Under the pieces are notes generated by a model. The model saw nothing but the letters and a program-made list of their open reading frames with translations. It was not told the DNA's origin and made no database searches. The translations under genes and the position numbers were made by a program. Positions 1 through 12,638 of a DNA stretch of 64,000 nt are shown one piece after another (the first letter of the stretch is position 1; each line of letters starts with the position of its first letter). Origin of the DNA: Zychaea mexicana (taxonomy: Eukaryota > Mucoromycota > Mucoromycetes > Mucorales > Lichtheimiaceae); assembly GCF_025766255.1 (NCBI RefSeq), contig NW_026516705.1, positions 124,001 through 188,000 on the forward strand, given 5' to 3'.

Positions 1-1118
1 GCTCAAAGATGCTGGCTATTACACAGTGGAAGCTATTGCATATGCACCCAAAAAAGCATTGCTCGCAATTAAAGGCATTTCGGAAACCAAGGCTGACAAA
101 CTCATCGCTGAAGGTACCATGCAATGACTTTTGTTCCAACTTTCCCGTTTCTACTAAAAAAGCAACTAGTTAACAAAGAATTAAACGTCGTCCATGTAGC
201 TTCAAAAGTGGTCAATTTGGGATTCACAACTGCCATGGACGTTCACCAACGAAGACAAGAAATAGTCACAATCACGACAGGCTCAAAAGAACTTGACAGA
301 GCGCTTGGAGGTATGCATAGTGGCATCGCTTGGTAACCTATTGTATACAAACTAATGCGTGTTTCTAGGTGGCATTGAAACGGGCTCAATTACCGAGATT
401 TTTGGCGAGTTTCGAACGGGAAAAAGTCAATTGTGTCATATGCTTGCGGTAACAGCTCAGGTACATACATTACAACACGCCAACTGAGATGATGTTGCCC
501 CGAATACAGAGAGCTAATGTATTAAAATAGCTTCCTATTTCCATGGGTGGTGGCCAAGGAAAATGCATGTTCATTGACACCGAAAGCACGTTCCGTCCAA
601 GCCGTATTCTATCTATCGCACAACGCTACTCGCTCAACGGAGAAAGCACACTCGACAATATTGCGTACGCACGCGCATACAACACGGATCATCAAACGGC
701 CTTGCTGATCCATGCGGCCGCCATGATGTCTGAAACACGCTTTTCCGTCTTGGTCGTTGACAGTGCGATGGCATTGTACCGTACGGATTATGCAGGACGT
801 GGCGAACTTGCTGCGCGACAGACCCACTTGGCACAATTCCTGCGGTCGTTGCAGCGGCTGGCTGATGAATTTGGCGTTGCGGTGGTAATTACAAACCAGG
901 TGGTGGCTCAAGTCGATGGCGGCGCGTCCATGTTTAATCCGGATCCCAAGAAACCTGCTGGTGGCAATATCATTGCACATGCGTCGTGCACTCGGCTGTA
1001 CTTGAAAAAAGGCCGTGGCGAGAATCGTATCTGCAAGGTGTATGACTCTCCATCCTTACCGGAAAATGAATGCACGTTTGCTATCATGGAAGATGGTATC
1101 ACGGATGCTGTGGATTAA
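1..1118 (+). CDS. RAD51: RAD51 recombinase, 5' end cut by window
   Basis: RecA-family strand-exchange ATPase that forms the nucleoprotein filament in homologous recombination. Visible exons are 1-113 (frame starts at base 2), 200-310, 369-460 and 531-1118, giving about 300 residues; roughly 40 N-terminal residues lie outside the window. The first exon carries the end of the helix-hairpin-helix domain ([14 protein letters not shown]). The Walker A motif GEFRTGKS spans exon 3, the next exon opens with [11 protein letters not shown] and IDTE, and Walker B is LVVDSA. The stretch NQVVAQVDG separates it from DMC1, which lacks that sequence. All introns are GT-AG (58-86 bases) and rejoin in frame. 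It converges on the sulfate permease gene. RAD51 identity is very secure; only the missing start is unknown. Confidence 0.97.
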
Positions 1119-1646
1119 AAAGTTCCTCACCCCCTTATCACTGTGCTCCTCCCAACATAAACGACTGTCTTCACGTCACATCGTACATATCACAATACCC
1201 ACATCCATCATCCGTTTTCCCGTTTCTTCCACTCGCATATTCACTCCTATTCTCTTCTACATATGAGTTTCGTTCTCCCCTGGCCCCCCTAACCACCCGC
1301 CTACTACCTATCAATACACCATGCACTATGCGCATCATGTACACATACATTACATAACAGCACTTTTCTAATACTTATCAGTCTCCAAAGGGAAAAAAGC
1401 CTCTTCTTATAACAAACATTTTGCCCTTCCGCCCTTAGTCGTGCCTGTGGTTATTCCTGTACTTACTATCATACATACATAATAGCAGCATGTACTATAT
1501 ATAAACTTTCTCGAATAAAGTTAAAAGACGATGTATTATTTGTGTACACATGTCAAAACAAAGAAGCAATAAGAACAAAACTAAATATGTATGTCTCATT
1601 GTTATTGTTAATTAATAATATACAACAGAAAAGCAAAACAAAACAT
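1119..1646. other. Convergent intergenic region, RAD51 / sulfate permease
   Basis: These 528 bases separate the stop codons of two convergent genes. The part after RAD51 is pyrimidine-rich. An AATAAA lies at 1514-1519, about 400 bases after the RAD51 stop, and could serve as a poly(A) signal. The short open frames here have low-complexity products, and I see no gene. Confidence 0.6.
1514..1519 (+). terminator. Possible RAD51 poly(A) signal
   Basis: AATAAA in the AT-rich part of the convergent region, about 400 bases downstream of the stop. Confidence 0.35.
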
Positions 1647-4109
1647 TTAATACAGTGACCGTGGTGCTTCTTGCCACCGATGGTCAATAGTTTGAACGGC
1701 TGTATCTACATCCCAATGGAACGCAATGTATCTATCCACGGGCGCACTACTGGTGCTATTATCTACCATTGCGGGTGACGTTGAAGGGCCGGGAGTGCCC
1801 ACCTCTAGATCCACTTGTTGCTGTTGCTGTTGCTGTTGGAAATCCTTGGGCTCTCTGCTGCAGAACGACAGGTTCTTCAGTGAAAGACGGCCAAACCCAA
1901 AAGAAAGCAACTTGTTGCGTACAGCAGGATTCAAATTTGTAAAATGCCATTCAACGTCATGACAAGTATAAGCAAGCACCGTTTTTTGCAGACTGACAAG
2001 CATTTGCAAACCTGTCGAATCAATGCGTCGCACAGCGCTCATATCCAGGACAATAGCACGGAGCACAGGCCCAATATTCCGCCCGCCGTGATCAATCAGT
2101 TGTTCTGCGTTCCAGGGCCTATCCTTGTCACTGATCTCTCCATGGCAAATTCCATTGCGAGTGCGTGTTTTGATGGTCTGGACAATGACTTCGGATATGT
2201 GCTCTGCATTCGGGTACAGTATAGAGTCGACAGGCTGCATCACCAACAGACCCGAGGGCAAGGACTCCATGCGCTTTGAGAAATTGGGATCACGTTCGTC
2301 TGCATAATAATGTGATTGAACACGTACAAGCGCATTGACCTGGGGCCGTGCTAATTGGAACAGGACAGTAGCCAGGGACAGTCCAATGGCAATGTACAAG
2401 CCCGTCTCGATATCCAGAAAGAATGTCACTATCACTGTGACAAGCCAGATGCAGAATTCAATGGGGTTGGCTGACCAGACTTCGCGCAGATACGTGGGGC
2501 CAGACACAAGATCAGAGACGGCATGGATCACGACAGCAGAGAGAATTGCGTTGGGGATATAGTAAAACGCTGGTGTTAACGCATAGAGTGCAAGCACAAC
2601 GACAGCTGCACTAAACATGCCCGCGAGTGGTGTACGTGCACCAGAACGTGACATAATGGCAGTGCGGCTGAATGCACCTGTAGCTGGGTAAGCTCCAAAG
2701 AACGAGCCAACCACATTACTGATACCGATGGCTAGGATCTCTTGGTTTGGCTGGATCGTATAATTCGATACGCGGCCAAAGGACTTGGCTACTGACACAT
2801 GCTCCAAAATAAGGATCAAAATAATAGATGGCAATGAACCGCTGGCGACACGAATCACCTCAAAGTTGAGACCGGGCACGCCCATTGCATCAAATCCTGC
2901 AGGTACTGCGGCAATTACGCGAATTGGGGTGGTGGCTCGTCCTATGCTGATCAAGAAAGAAATCAGCGTGCCGAGGAACACGATCAATCCGTTGCGCATG
3001 ATACCAAAGTAAAACACGGCTTTGCGACTTTTGTTATTCGCCAAGCGCGCGTTTAGACGACCGCAACCAAAGCGGATCAAGTAAAGTAAGACGAGTCCAA
3101 CAAGACCAAATGCAATATCGAGCTGCGTATGTGGCAAATTGGTGATAAAATCAATGAGCACGTGGAACGGAGATGCATGCGTATCGACTTCCGGACCAAT
3201 GCCTGTGAGAGCCGGCAGTTGTGAGAGAACTATGGTGATGGCCGAACCAGTCATAAATCCGGCAATGGCAGGTCCTGGGATAAAATCCACTATCAGCCCT
3301 AGGCGGATGATTCCAATCGCAACCAATATGATGCCTGAAAACAGCGCAAGGGTAACACCAATTTCAGGGCCTGTAATATTCGGATAATTGGTCGTAACCA
3401 TGTGGACCGTCTCACCAACAAGCAATGACACCGTCGCTTTATTCAATTTATTTTTTCGACTTTAGCCAGAAAGATAAGGTTTCTGTACATCAAAAGGACA
3501 AATAGTTTGGCGCGTAAAGAACTTACATATAGGACCGATGCTAATATCCTTTGACGTGCCAAAAAAGCAGTAGAGTGCAGCACCAACAAACGATGTGCTA
3601 TAAATATTTGAAAGAGGACAATGTTGACATGATGAGTATTTAGAAAGAATAGGGGTTCGGAGCTATTAGATTTCTACCAGTTGTTATTGAAACATTTACA
3701 GCAACAACAATAACAACAACAAGAAAACTTACTATAGACCATATTGGGGGTCCAGATTTGCTAGTTTTGCATATGCCATACCCTGTGGCACAATCACAAT
3801 ACCAACAGTTACACCCGCAATCATATCTTGGAGTAGCCACTGTAATCATCATCGTCGTCGTCACGATATGTAACGCGAACGTGTATTCTTTTTGTTAGAA
3901 TCCAACCCAACACTTGCTGCTTTTTTTTTGACTGCTTGGTGCGAAATCTAGAAGCTTACGGATAAGTTATAGCGATAAATCCATTGGATAATGGGGAATG
4001 TTGCTAGAATGTATGTGCGAATGTAATGTGGCAATTGGCGAAGATGATAGCGACACTGCTGACGGAGCGATGTAGGTGGATAGTCGATCACGACGGTAGG
4101 TTGTTTCAT
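1647..4109 (-). CDS. SulP (SLC26) sulfate permease with STAS domain
   Basis: Plasma-membrane sulfate transporter, likely importing sulfate for assimilation. Exons on the minus strand are 4109-3960, 3839-3733, 3597-3527 and 3436-1647, giving 705 residues. The protein opens MKQPTVVIDY. The conserved SulP core is rebuilt only by splicing: GVTVGIVIVPQGMAYAKLA, then DPQYGLYTSF and FGTSKDISIGP. About ten to twelve hydrophobic helices follow. A STAS domain lies near residues 500-635 (IVLDMSAVRRIDSTGLQ). After it comes a seven-glutamine run and a proline/serine-rich tail. The last intron ends in the less usual acceptor AAG. Length and order match fungal SUL1/CYS-14 type permeases; high-affinity sulfate use is inferred from family, and other SLC26 anions are possible. 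Confidence 0.95.
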
Positions 4110-5962
4110 TATCGTATATCTTTTATATTATATACACACAATAATAGATATTATTACAGATGATTCCTGGTGATAAGTAGAGAATGAAGTAAACGAAGGA
4201 GAAGAAGAAGCGATTTAAAAGCAACGGGAGAAAATGTATACGTAAGAAACCAAACAAGTTCTTTTATAGAGAAAACGAACAAGAAGAAAAGAGAGTTTGC
4301 GATGGTTCTATAAACGCAAGGTTGGCAAAGCATTTCTCCGTATGTAGCTGCTAACCATAGGTTCCTTTCTTTTTGAGTTGTGGCCTCCTCTCCTAGATCT
4401 AACATACTTTAGTCACTCTCTGCGCTGTGTAGTACGTCTGCAATATTTCTATGAAACCCCTCTCTCCCTCTCTCTCCCCCCCTCCTCCCTCACCCCCAAC
4501 AGCAACGATCACCCCTTCTTTTTATTTAACCCTAAGCTAGCAATGGAAGCATGAGCGTTTTTCTGCGCCCGAAGCAGCCCTTTTGCATATTCGTCGGGGG
4601 CGGGTTCGCTTTGGGTAAACCCAGATTTTGCTATATGTTTGTTTACCATTTAATCCATCATACTTGCTTTTTTCATGTGTTTCCCGCGTACGTCTCGTGG
4701 CATCAGCAGACAGCAGAAAGGAGGGTTGTACTATGTAGTTGAGAAGACACGATTTGGATATTAGTAGTATCATAATATAGTGAGTAGCATGTTCTGCGTT
4801 TTCGTAGTGGACTCTGGTTACTACAGCTAACAGCGTCAGGTTATAACTACTGGCCTGCGCCCTCATATGATTATTAGTGTAAACTATTGTATATAGTCTC
4901 GGTACCAGGAGTAATGTGGGTGGTGGTAATGGTGGCGGCTTTTTTTTCTATTTTAGGGATTTAAAAGAAAAGGCTTCACTTTAAACAGGAAGAAATATGT
5001 AAGTGAAACGGTACATAACCTTAAGCATGCTGAAATAATGACACATCTATACTTTGCATCCGACGCAAAAGGTCATCCGTACTACTAGCACGAGGCAAAC
5101 GCAAGACTGTATGACACAGCCGCCATCCCATTCAGCTCTTAATTTGCTACTATGATGGTGATGCTTCAACTTCACCACACATACATTAACAACGAGCAAA
5201 AAACAGCTGTTCATGCACGTTGGTGTAATAAGGAGTTTTCTGATCGCTCGGGTGCAAATAACTTTAATCGCTATAATGTTTGTACGATAGTTTTACGCAG
5301 GTAATGTGAGTGAGAGAGACTTTTATGTGATTTTATTATACGAAGAAGAAAGACATCATGCAACTGTATGAGTACATAAGCTATGATATTGCTGCCAAAG
5401 TTACAACAAAAGCACCCACAATACAACAAAATATACAAGTACAGTACACGTCTTCAGCTCTAACGATGTAATATCGCTCTTGCTAAGCAACTTTCAGTCA
5501 TTGGGCTCTCTAACGTTGTTACCACAGGCAATTTAAGCATGATAGCGACCATGCAACATATTGTCCACTACTTGCCATTACAACCGAGGAGCCTAATAAT
5601 TATAACATCATATGATGCTCCCCTTCTCCTTTCTAAAGAAATCGTACACACACTCGTTAGCGAGAGAGATGTATTACAACATCACCAAGCTACATGAAGT
5701 GGTCTAAACTCAATGCGAGAAAGCTAAGGGTGACCACATAAAACAAGCCTTCAAGTCGATTCACAAAAATGCGGAACCACAAGCGGTAAAAAAAGTAACA
5801 AGCCGTTGTTGGTTTAAAAGGTCTAAATTGTGAAAGGCTTTATACTAATCGCGCTGGATCTTTTATAATAATCTGCACGCATCTTCACTCTCGCTCCTTC
5901 GTTGTTGTACAAACGTTCCCCAATGTTAGCATCACTTGCAAATCGTCATCCAAGATGCGTTA

Positions 5963-6160
5963 TCAAAGGTGCAATCCCTTACGTCTCCGTTCCGCAAAAG
6001 ATTTGAAATTCACGACGCTCAAGAATGCTTGATCGTGTCTAAAAAAGTGGAACAGAGGTCTCCCGCAGATTTGGCAAACTCTGAACTTGGAGCCAGGCCG
6101 TACATCAACAGCGGCAACACCAAAGCGTACTTCTGTTAACAGCAATCTACGCGCTGTCAA
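5963..6160 (-). pseudogene. Possible relic with a zinc-ribbon-like CxxC
   Basis: A 65-codon open frame on the minus strand reads FGVAAVD, followed about seven residues later by VCQICGRPL, then stops. The order hydrophobic-D, short gap, CxxC resembles the end of the RuvC/zinc-ribbon part of TnpB/Fanzor-like proteins, but the second cysteine pair and the rest of the domain are not seen in frame. I call it a possible decayed fragment only. It could equally be a chance open frame. Confidence 0.2.
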
Positions 6161-6561
6161 CTTGATATAAGGCTCCTAGTTTTGTATGCTTTAACCCGCT
6201 GATCTCGCGAAAACGTACGTACTTTCCCTTTAAATGGTAGCAGTCAAAAAAAAGTTTAATAAGAACTTGTAGGTTTGTCTAAATGGGAAGGTATTTCATG
6301 CCTCAATATGTGCAGTCTCGACAGCTCAAGTTTCTCTGAGCACATTAAACGAAACATTTGCGAAATACCTACGTAAATTGTTCGCCCAAGAATGTCCATC
6401 CAACTTTCCAATCCTCGTTGTCTTGACGACATACCCGCGACTGTGATCTCTCTATAGTACTATTTAGTCTGCCATAATGAAGACGAGTCTCTTTTGCTAG
6501 ACATGAGCTGCCAGCAGACAGCAAACTTGAAAAATTCCGGTTCCTGTCCATCAGTTGGCCA

Positions 6562-7314
6562 ATGCACCAGGTCTGTTTGCGACGTGTCCTGGAGGGAAGT
6601 CCAAACTTGCTGTGCGTGTTAGCCAACTATGAAATGAGGTTAAGTGCTTCTCCAACGATGTCGAACAAGCGACGAAATATGGGACTTGAACATAATTGTA
6701 CAGGTTACTCCGTACGTCGAGTATGTCGAGTGCAACGACGCGGACTCGGAGCATAACAATCATGAATTGGATGCGGCTTGGTGCAAGAAATATGGCGAGT
6801 TGAAAAACGGGCCGATTGTACCAACAACAACTGTTGGAGGCAGCACAAGGCCTACATACAGTAAAGTACTATGGTGTGAGAGCCGTTTGGAACAAGCGGT
6901 ACTATTTTGACGACGGTTTTATATCCTACTTGAGCCGCAAACTATGCTGAAGGTATTGCACATATCTCGTTGTCATCTTAACAACCGTCTCAAACATCTC
7001 ATATGTTGACTCTGTGAATTGGTCCTCGTAAAGAAAACATATCCACCATGATAGCTGACGCTGAACGCGATCCGGTACAATTGCTGCATTTGTACGGATG
7101 TGTTGCTCTCAAGACGCTGGTGCTTAACTTGGTTGTAGATCAACTCATCAACTCGAAACTGCCAGAACACGCGTCAACTATGAATGGTACGCCGGTGGAG
7201 GACGCAGCATCCGAAGCTACAAATACAAGACTCAACCAACAAGAAGGCCAGGCAAGTTCCCTCAAGCGGTTATCTATTGATCGTGCGGAAACAGAACTGC
7301 AAAGGGGTGCATAA
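6562..7314 (+). pseudogene. Possible eroded coding region, family unknown
   Basis: Two open stretches in different frames (6644-6910 and 7048-7314) have balanced amino-acid composition without low complexity, for example PYVEYVECNDADSEHNNHEL and QLLHLYGCVALKTLVLNLVV. Between them lies a stretch with stops in all useful frames and no clean splice pair joining them. This fits a decayed gene or transposon-borne ORF rather than a live gene. I do not recognise the family. Confidence 0.25.
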
Positions 7315-7598
7315 AGTGGATGTCAGTATTTGAAGAAAAGCCGGAACTTCTTTAAAATTGCGGAAGGACGCCGGAACGCCATTCTCAATGGCAGAGTGCA
7401 TCTAATGAAATTTATCAGCACACTAACCCTGTCTGTTTATAGATTTTGCATTACACGCAATAATTTGTACGAAATAGTACATGTTCTATGCTGTTCATGT
7501 ATCCCACTGCTACATCTTTCCGAAAAAAAACAATGAACAAACTGTATGAATAAGTAGCGAGAGAAAGAGAAGTAAAGAAGTAAGAAGAGGATATACTA

Positions 7599-8199
7599 TT
7601 ATTTAAGCACAACAGCTGCATTTCGACTGGCAAGATATGCTTGGACGTTTGGAACACTCAAAGTGCGAATGAACTGATAAATCTCTGCATTGTGGTACCG
7701 TAATCCTGTCTTTGGATCAGTGTATTTGGCTGTCAATCCAGTGATATCGCAGTATTTCTTTTGTGGCAGGACTGATGGTGGGCATTCGATGTTTTGATCT
7801 ACATACACACACGCGCGCGCGTTAGTTTGCTCCCTCCAAACCTATCAAGCTTATACATGAGGAATGGTACGCTTACATGTAGGCACGTCGAGCGCAAGTT
7901 CCAGATTTCTTTCGGCTGTCAATATCTGCTTCAGATTTTTTGATTTCTTGGGTGTTTTGTATTTGGTGTTTTTGAATGATTTTCGAATAGTGGTGAGGTT
8001 CAATGGACCTGATCCGACTTCGTCAACGACGACATTTGTCTCTTCTTGCTGTTGCTGTTTTTCCTGCTGTTGCTGCTGCTGTTGTTGTTTTTTGGAATTG
8101 CTGCCTGATTTCTTGGATGACTTTTTGGGTGCCCTTTTATAAATTCAGTGGAGGTCAGCAAAATATAAAGCGTTTAGTATGATCCTTTGTTTCTTACAT
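7599..8199 (-). CDS. IES6: INO80 complex subunit Ies6 (INO80C), YL1_C domain
   Basis: Small subunit of the INO80 chromatin remodeller, which works with Arp5 in nucleosome sliding and H2A.Z dynamics. Exons on the minus strand are 8199-8198, 8133-7877 and 7798-7599, giving 152 residues, close to the family's usual size. The C-terminal YL1_C domain is unmistakable: PPSVLPQKKYCDITGLTAKY, then TDPKTGLRYHNAE and NAAVVLK at the end. Upstream is a lysine-rich start (MAPKKSSKK) and a glutamine stretch. The start codon is split: AT is in the first exon and G opens the second, with a 64-base intron whose branch-like site is CATACTAAAC. The gene is divergent from RPT2, with start codons about 180 bases apart. 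Identity is secure. The split start is inferred because no other in-frame ATG precedes the conserved part. Confidence 0.9.
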
Positions 8200-8354
8200 T
8201 ATGCGCTGACTTGTGCAGCAGAAAGAGTTGTGAGAGCTTTTACTTTAGCAGCGCGAATGGAAGCGACCCTATCAATTGAAAAGCATCTAGCGACCGGAGC
8301 CACAAATTTTTCATTCAGAACAAACTTCGCTGACGCGGCCCATCGTTTCTGCAT
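8199..8354 (-). other. Upstream ORF in the IES6 leader, 51 codons
   Basis: An ATG at 8354 on the minus strand opens a frame (MQKRWAASAKFVL...) that ends in TAA at 8201-8199. The last A of that stop is the first base of the split IES6 start codon, so the spliced mRNA would read UAAUG. Whether transcription starts far enough upstream to include it is not shown by sequence. Two shorter ATG frames lie just upstream. Confidence 0.4.
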
Positions 8355-8381
8355 ACGTTTCTCCTCAGTTTTTACAACAAT
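8200..8381. promoter_or_regulatory. Bidirectional promoter region, IES6 / RPT2
   Basis: Only 182 bases separate the two start codons, so both promoters must lie here or overlap the neighbouring gene's first intron. There is no clear TATA box and no perfect proteasome-type GGTGGCAAA element. The close spacing suggests shared control, but that is inference. Confidence 0.5.
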
Positions 8382-10376
<1,995 letters not shown>

Positions 10377-10533
10377 ACATGATCCTTTTCTTTTCTTTCC
10401 TCTCTACCGCACATATACAACCGCACCTACGAACCCACCCACCCACACATACACCAAGTCAATCGAACAAAACAATACATATCATATCTCTTTTTTTAAA
10501 TACTTCAGTTTACTTGTTACAAATTTGGCTTTT

Positions 10534-11923
10534 TCATGCAGACTCGTTTGGAAAGAATACTGCGGATGTGTTGTTCCATATCTTTTCAGCCAACTCTTTC
10601 GGATCTTCTCCTCGTAGCGAAGCAATGACATGCAAAACCAAACTAACACGCAAAAAAGGGAAAAAAACCAGTGTGCATGTGAGGACAATGACAGGGAGAA
10701 AAGGGATTAACGTAGTAGTAATTCAAACTCACCCAGTAGCACAAGGCTCGCATCGGCTTTTGACCATATATCCCATCTCGAACTTTTCCTTCTTTTTAGT
10801 CAACGGCATATACAGATCTTTTTCCTCCTTTGGAATAGTGTCCAAGTACTTGTGCGATGCATGCGTAGGCCGAATCTCGCACCAAGGAGCATCTAATGAT
10901 TAGGCCATCCAAAGAAAGAAAAACATTCAAGGTCTCACTCATATGATAGATGGTCTGGTTTGTTTTGCCATTAACTGCTTTTACCTGTTTCAATCATCAA
11001 TCGGTCACTGGGTATTTCCTTGACAACTTGTAGATTCTCTTCAGTCTTGAGAGAACAACCATTGACACCAATGTATAAATCCAAGTCGACCAATTTTTTC
11101 ATTTCCTCGACCGAGCCTGTAAAAGAATGCACGACGCCATGACGGAACTTGTGTCGATTGGCCTTGATCATTGTGTAGAAATCATCGCCTGTGTTACGAT
11201 TATGCAAAAACATGGGTAGCTGCGTCTTTTCTGCAAGATCAAATTGGAGCTCAAAGTATTTGAGCTGTGTTTCTTTGGGACAAAAGTGAAGACGGTCGTA
11301 GTCAAGTCCACATTCCCCAACAGCTACAACATGCTGTCGATTGTCCTTGATGATGTTGAGTAGTTTGTTAAAGTAGTCCGTTGGTCCACCCGCATGCGAT
11401 TCGAATTCTGTGCAGCGGGTTGGGTGACAACCCACTGTCGAGTATAACATATTCTCTATTCATGTAGTTTGTTTTTGTATCAATATATAGGTTTTGTCAA
11501 ACCCGCATTGAGGTCTCGTTGTTTGCACCTTGAAAGTTACCTTCGTCATGCTTTTTTATTTCGTCAATCGCTTCCTGTGAGTCAGCAAGATTCGTGCCTG
11601 TCATGATAAGTTTTTGGACACCTGCATCGCGTGCCCGTTTTAGAACTAGGTGCCAATCGTCTAATTACAAAGAAAAGGAATGTCACAAAACATCCATTGT
11701 TTATTGCCGAGGTAAAATTTACGATCGTTCAGTTTGCTGTTTTTCGTATTTTTGGGGAGGCTACAATGACCAATGTACCTGCATGAGCTTGCTTGCCGCG
11801 ATAGATCCCTCTAAACATGGGATCAGTCAAATTTGCACCAATGTCTGTTTCAAAATTTCTTAATTAGAATCGCGTAAATATGAAGTCTCATTTTAAAAAG
11901 GAAAACGTGCCTATGAAACGCAT
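10534..11923 (-). CDS. TatD-family deoxyribonuclease (TATDN1-like)
   Basis: Metal-dependent nuclease of the amidohydrolase fold, linked in yeast and animals to apoptotic DNA breakdown and DNA repair. Exons on the minus strand: 11923-11911, 11844-11779, 11660-11541, 11455-10985, 10892-10733, 10642-10534; 312 residues (human TATDN1 is 297). Motifs in order: [60 protein letters not shown] and [15 protein letters not shown], so the metal ligands E, H, H and D are present. The first exon is 13 bases and its donor appears to be GC (ATAG|GCACGT), the only choice that gives the conserved start. A GT donor at 11905 with an AAG acceptor is the alternative and would add about five unusual residues. The MFS gene lies upstream in tandem on the same strand. 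Confidence 0.93.
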
Positions 11924-12638
11924 TGCGCCAGATCGCATTATTATAAGTCTGTGAATCGACCAGCACTTGGTTTCAAAGAAGAAATCTGTTGCCTGCGGAA
12001 TCAGACCGCCTTGTCACACGCACCATGCACGCCCTAAACTCCCCTGAGACACATGTATCAATGACAACATATGTTAAGCTATTTAAAGCAAATGCTTTTT
12101 ATAGATTCGGGAGGTAAGATGAGAAAAAGGGCATCAGTCAACGAAGGATAGTCAACAAGGGAATACGTAATCTTGCTGTATAGACATGGAAGACTAAATA
12201 TGGACCGACGCCTCTAGCAAACCTTGCTGTACATGCCCTCAAGACCTGTAAAAGCTTATCGTTTCGCTCAAATATTCCTGTCTCGTTCCGTAAATATCTC
12301 TTCAAGTGGGCGCCTGGGTTACTTTTCACGATAGGAACAGAGCCAGCAATAAGAGAACTCCAAAGAGGGAATTCTTTTCGATTCTATTTATTGACAGTTG
12401 CGTGATACGCCATATACAACTCGATGGTTCCAAAGTTGTCAGCCATCACAAACATGTGCATTATTATAAGGGTAATTTTCTGTTCTGGTAATGATTTATT
12501 TTTGTTTGATGACGATGAATATTATATGATTAACAATGCAAGTAGATGCCCCAAAAAAACAGAGCAGATATTAAGTTGATTAAGTATATATACAAGTGTA
12601 TGCATAGTAGAAATACAAGAATTGAGAAATCATGCTGT
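11924..12638. other. Intergenic region with a possible coding relic
   Basis: 715 bases between the TatD start and the MFS stop. Most of it holds no gene, but 12138-12370 on the minus strand is open and protein-like (separate entry). The rest is AT-rich. Confidence 0.5.
12138..12370 (-). pseudogene. Possible transposase-derived relic
   Basis: About 77 codons are open on the minus strand up to a TGA at 12138. They contain EFPLWSSLIAGSVP, then NETGIFERNDKLLQVLRACT. A PLWS-like motif followed by a basic/hydrophobic helix is seen near the end of some fungal DDE-type transposases. No start, partner exon or terminal repeat is visible. The assignment is weak and the stretch may be unrelated. Confidence 0.2.

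Larger units (their letters stand above)
4110..7598. other. Gene-free stretch with eroded coding-like segments
   Basis: About 3.5 kb between the sulfate permease start and the IES6 stop. The first kilobase (4110-5100) holds AT-rich DNA and a C/T tract at 4455-4500 and is the likely promoter side of the permease. From about 5900 to 7315 there are short non-repetitive open frames on both strands whose translations look more protein-like than their surroundings (described separately), but no intact gene can be assembled. Confidence 0.55.

Noticed and set aside
609..1102. Minus-strand open frames antisense to RAD51
   Set aside because: Shadows of the conserved RAD51 exon; no own domain.
4537..4866. 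109-codon minus-strand frame
   Set aside because: No domain, no splice partners, and basic/polar composition with no hint of conservation; chance frame possible.
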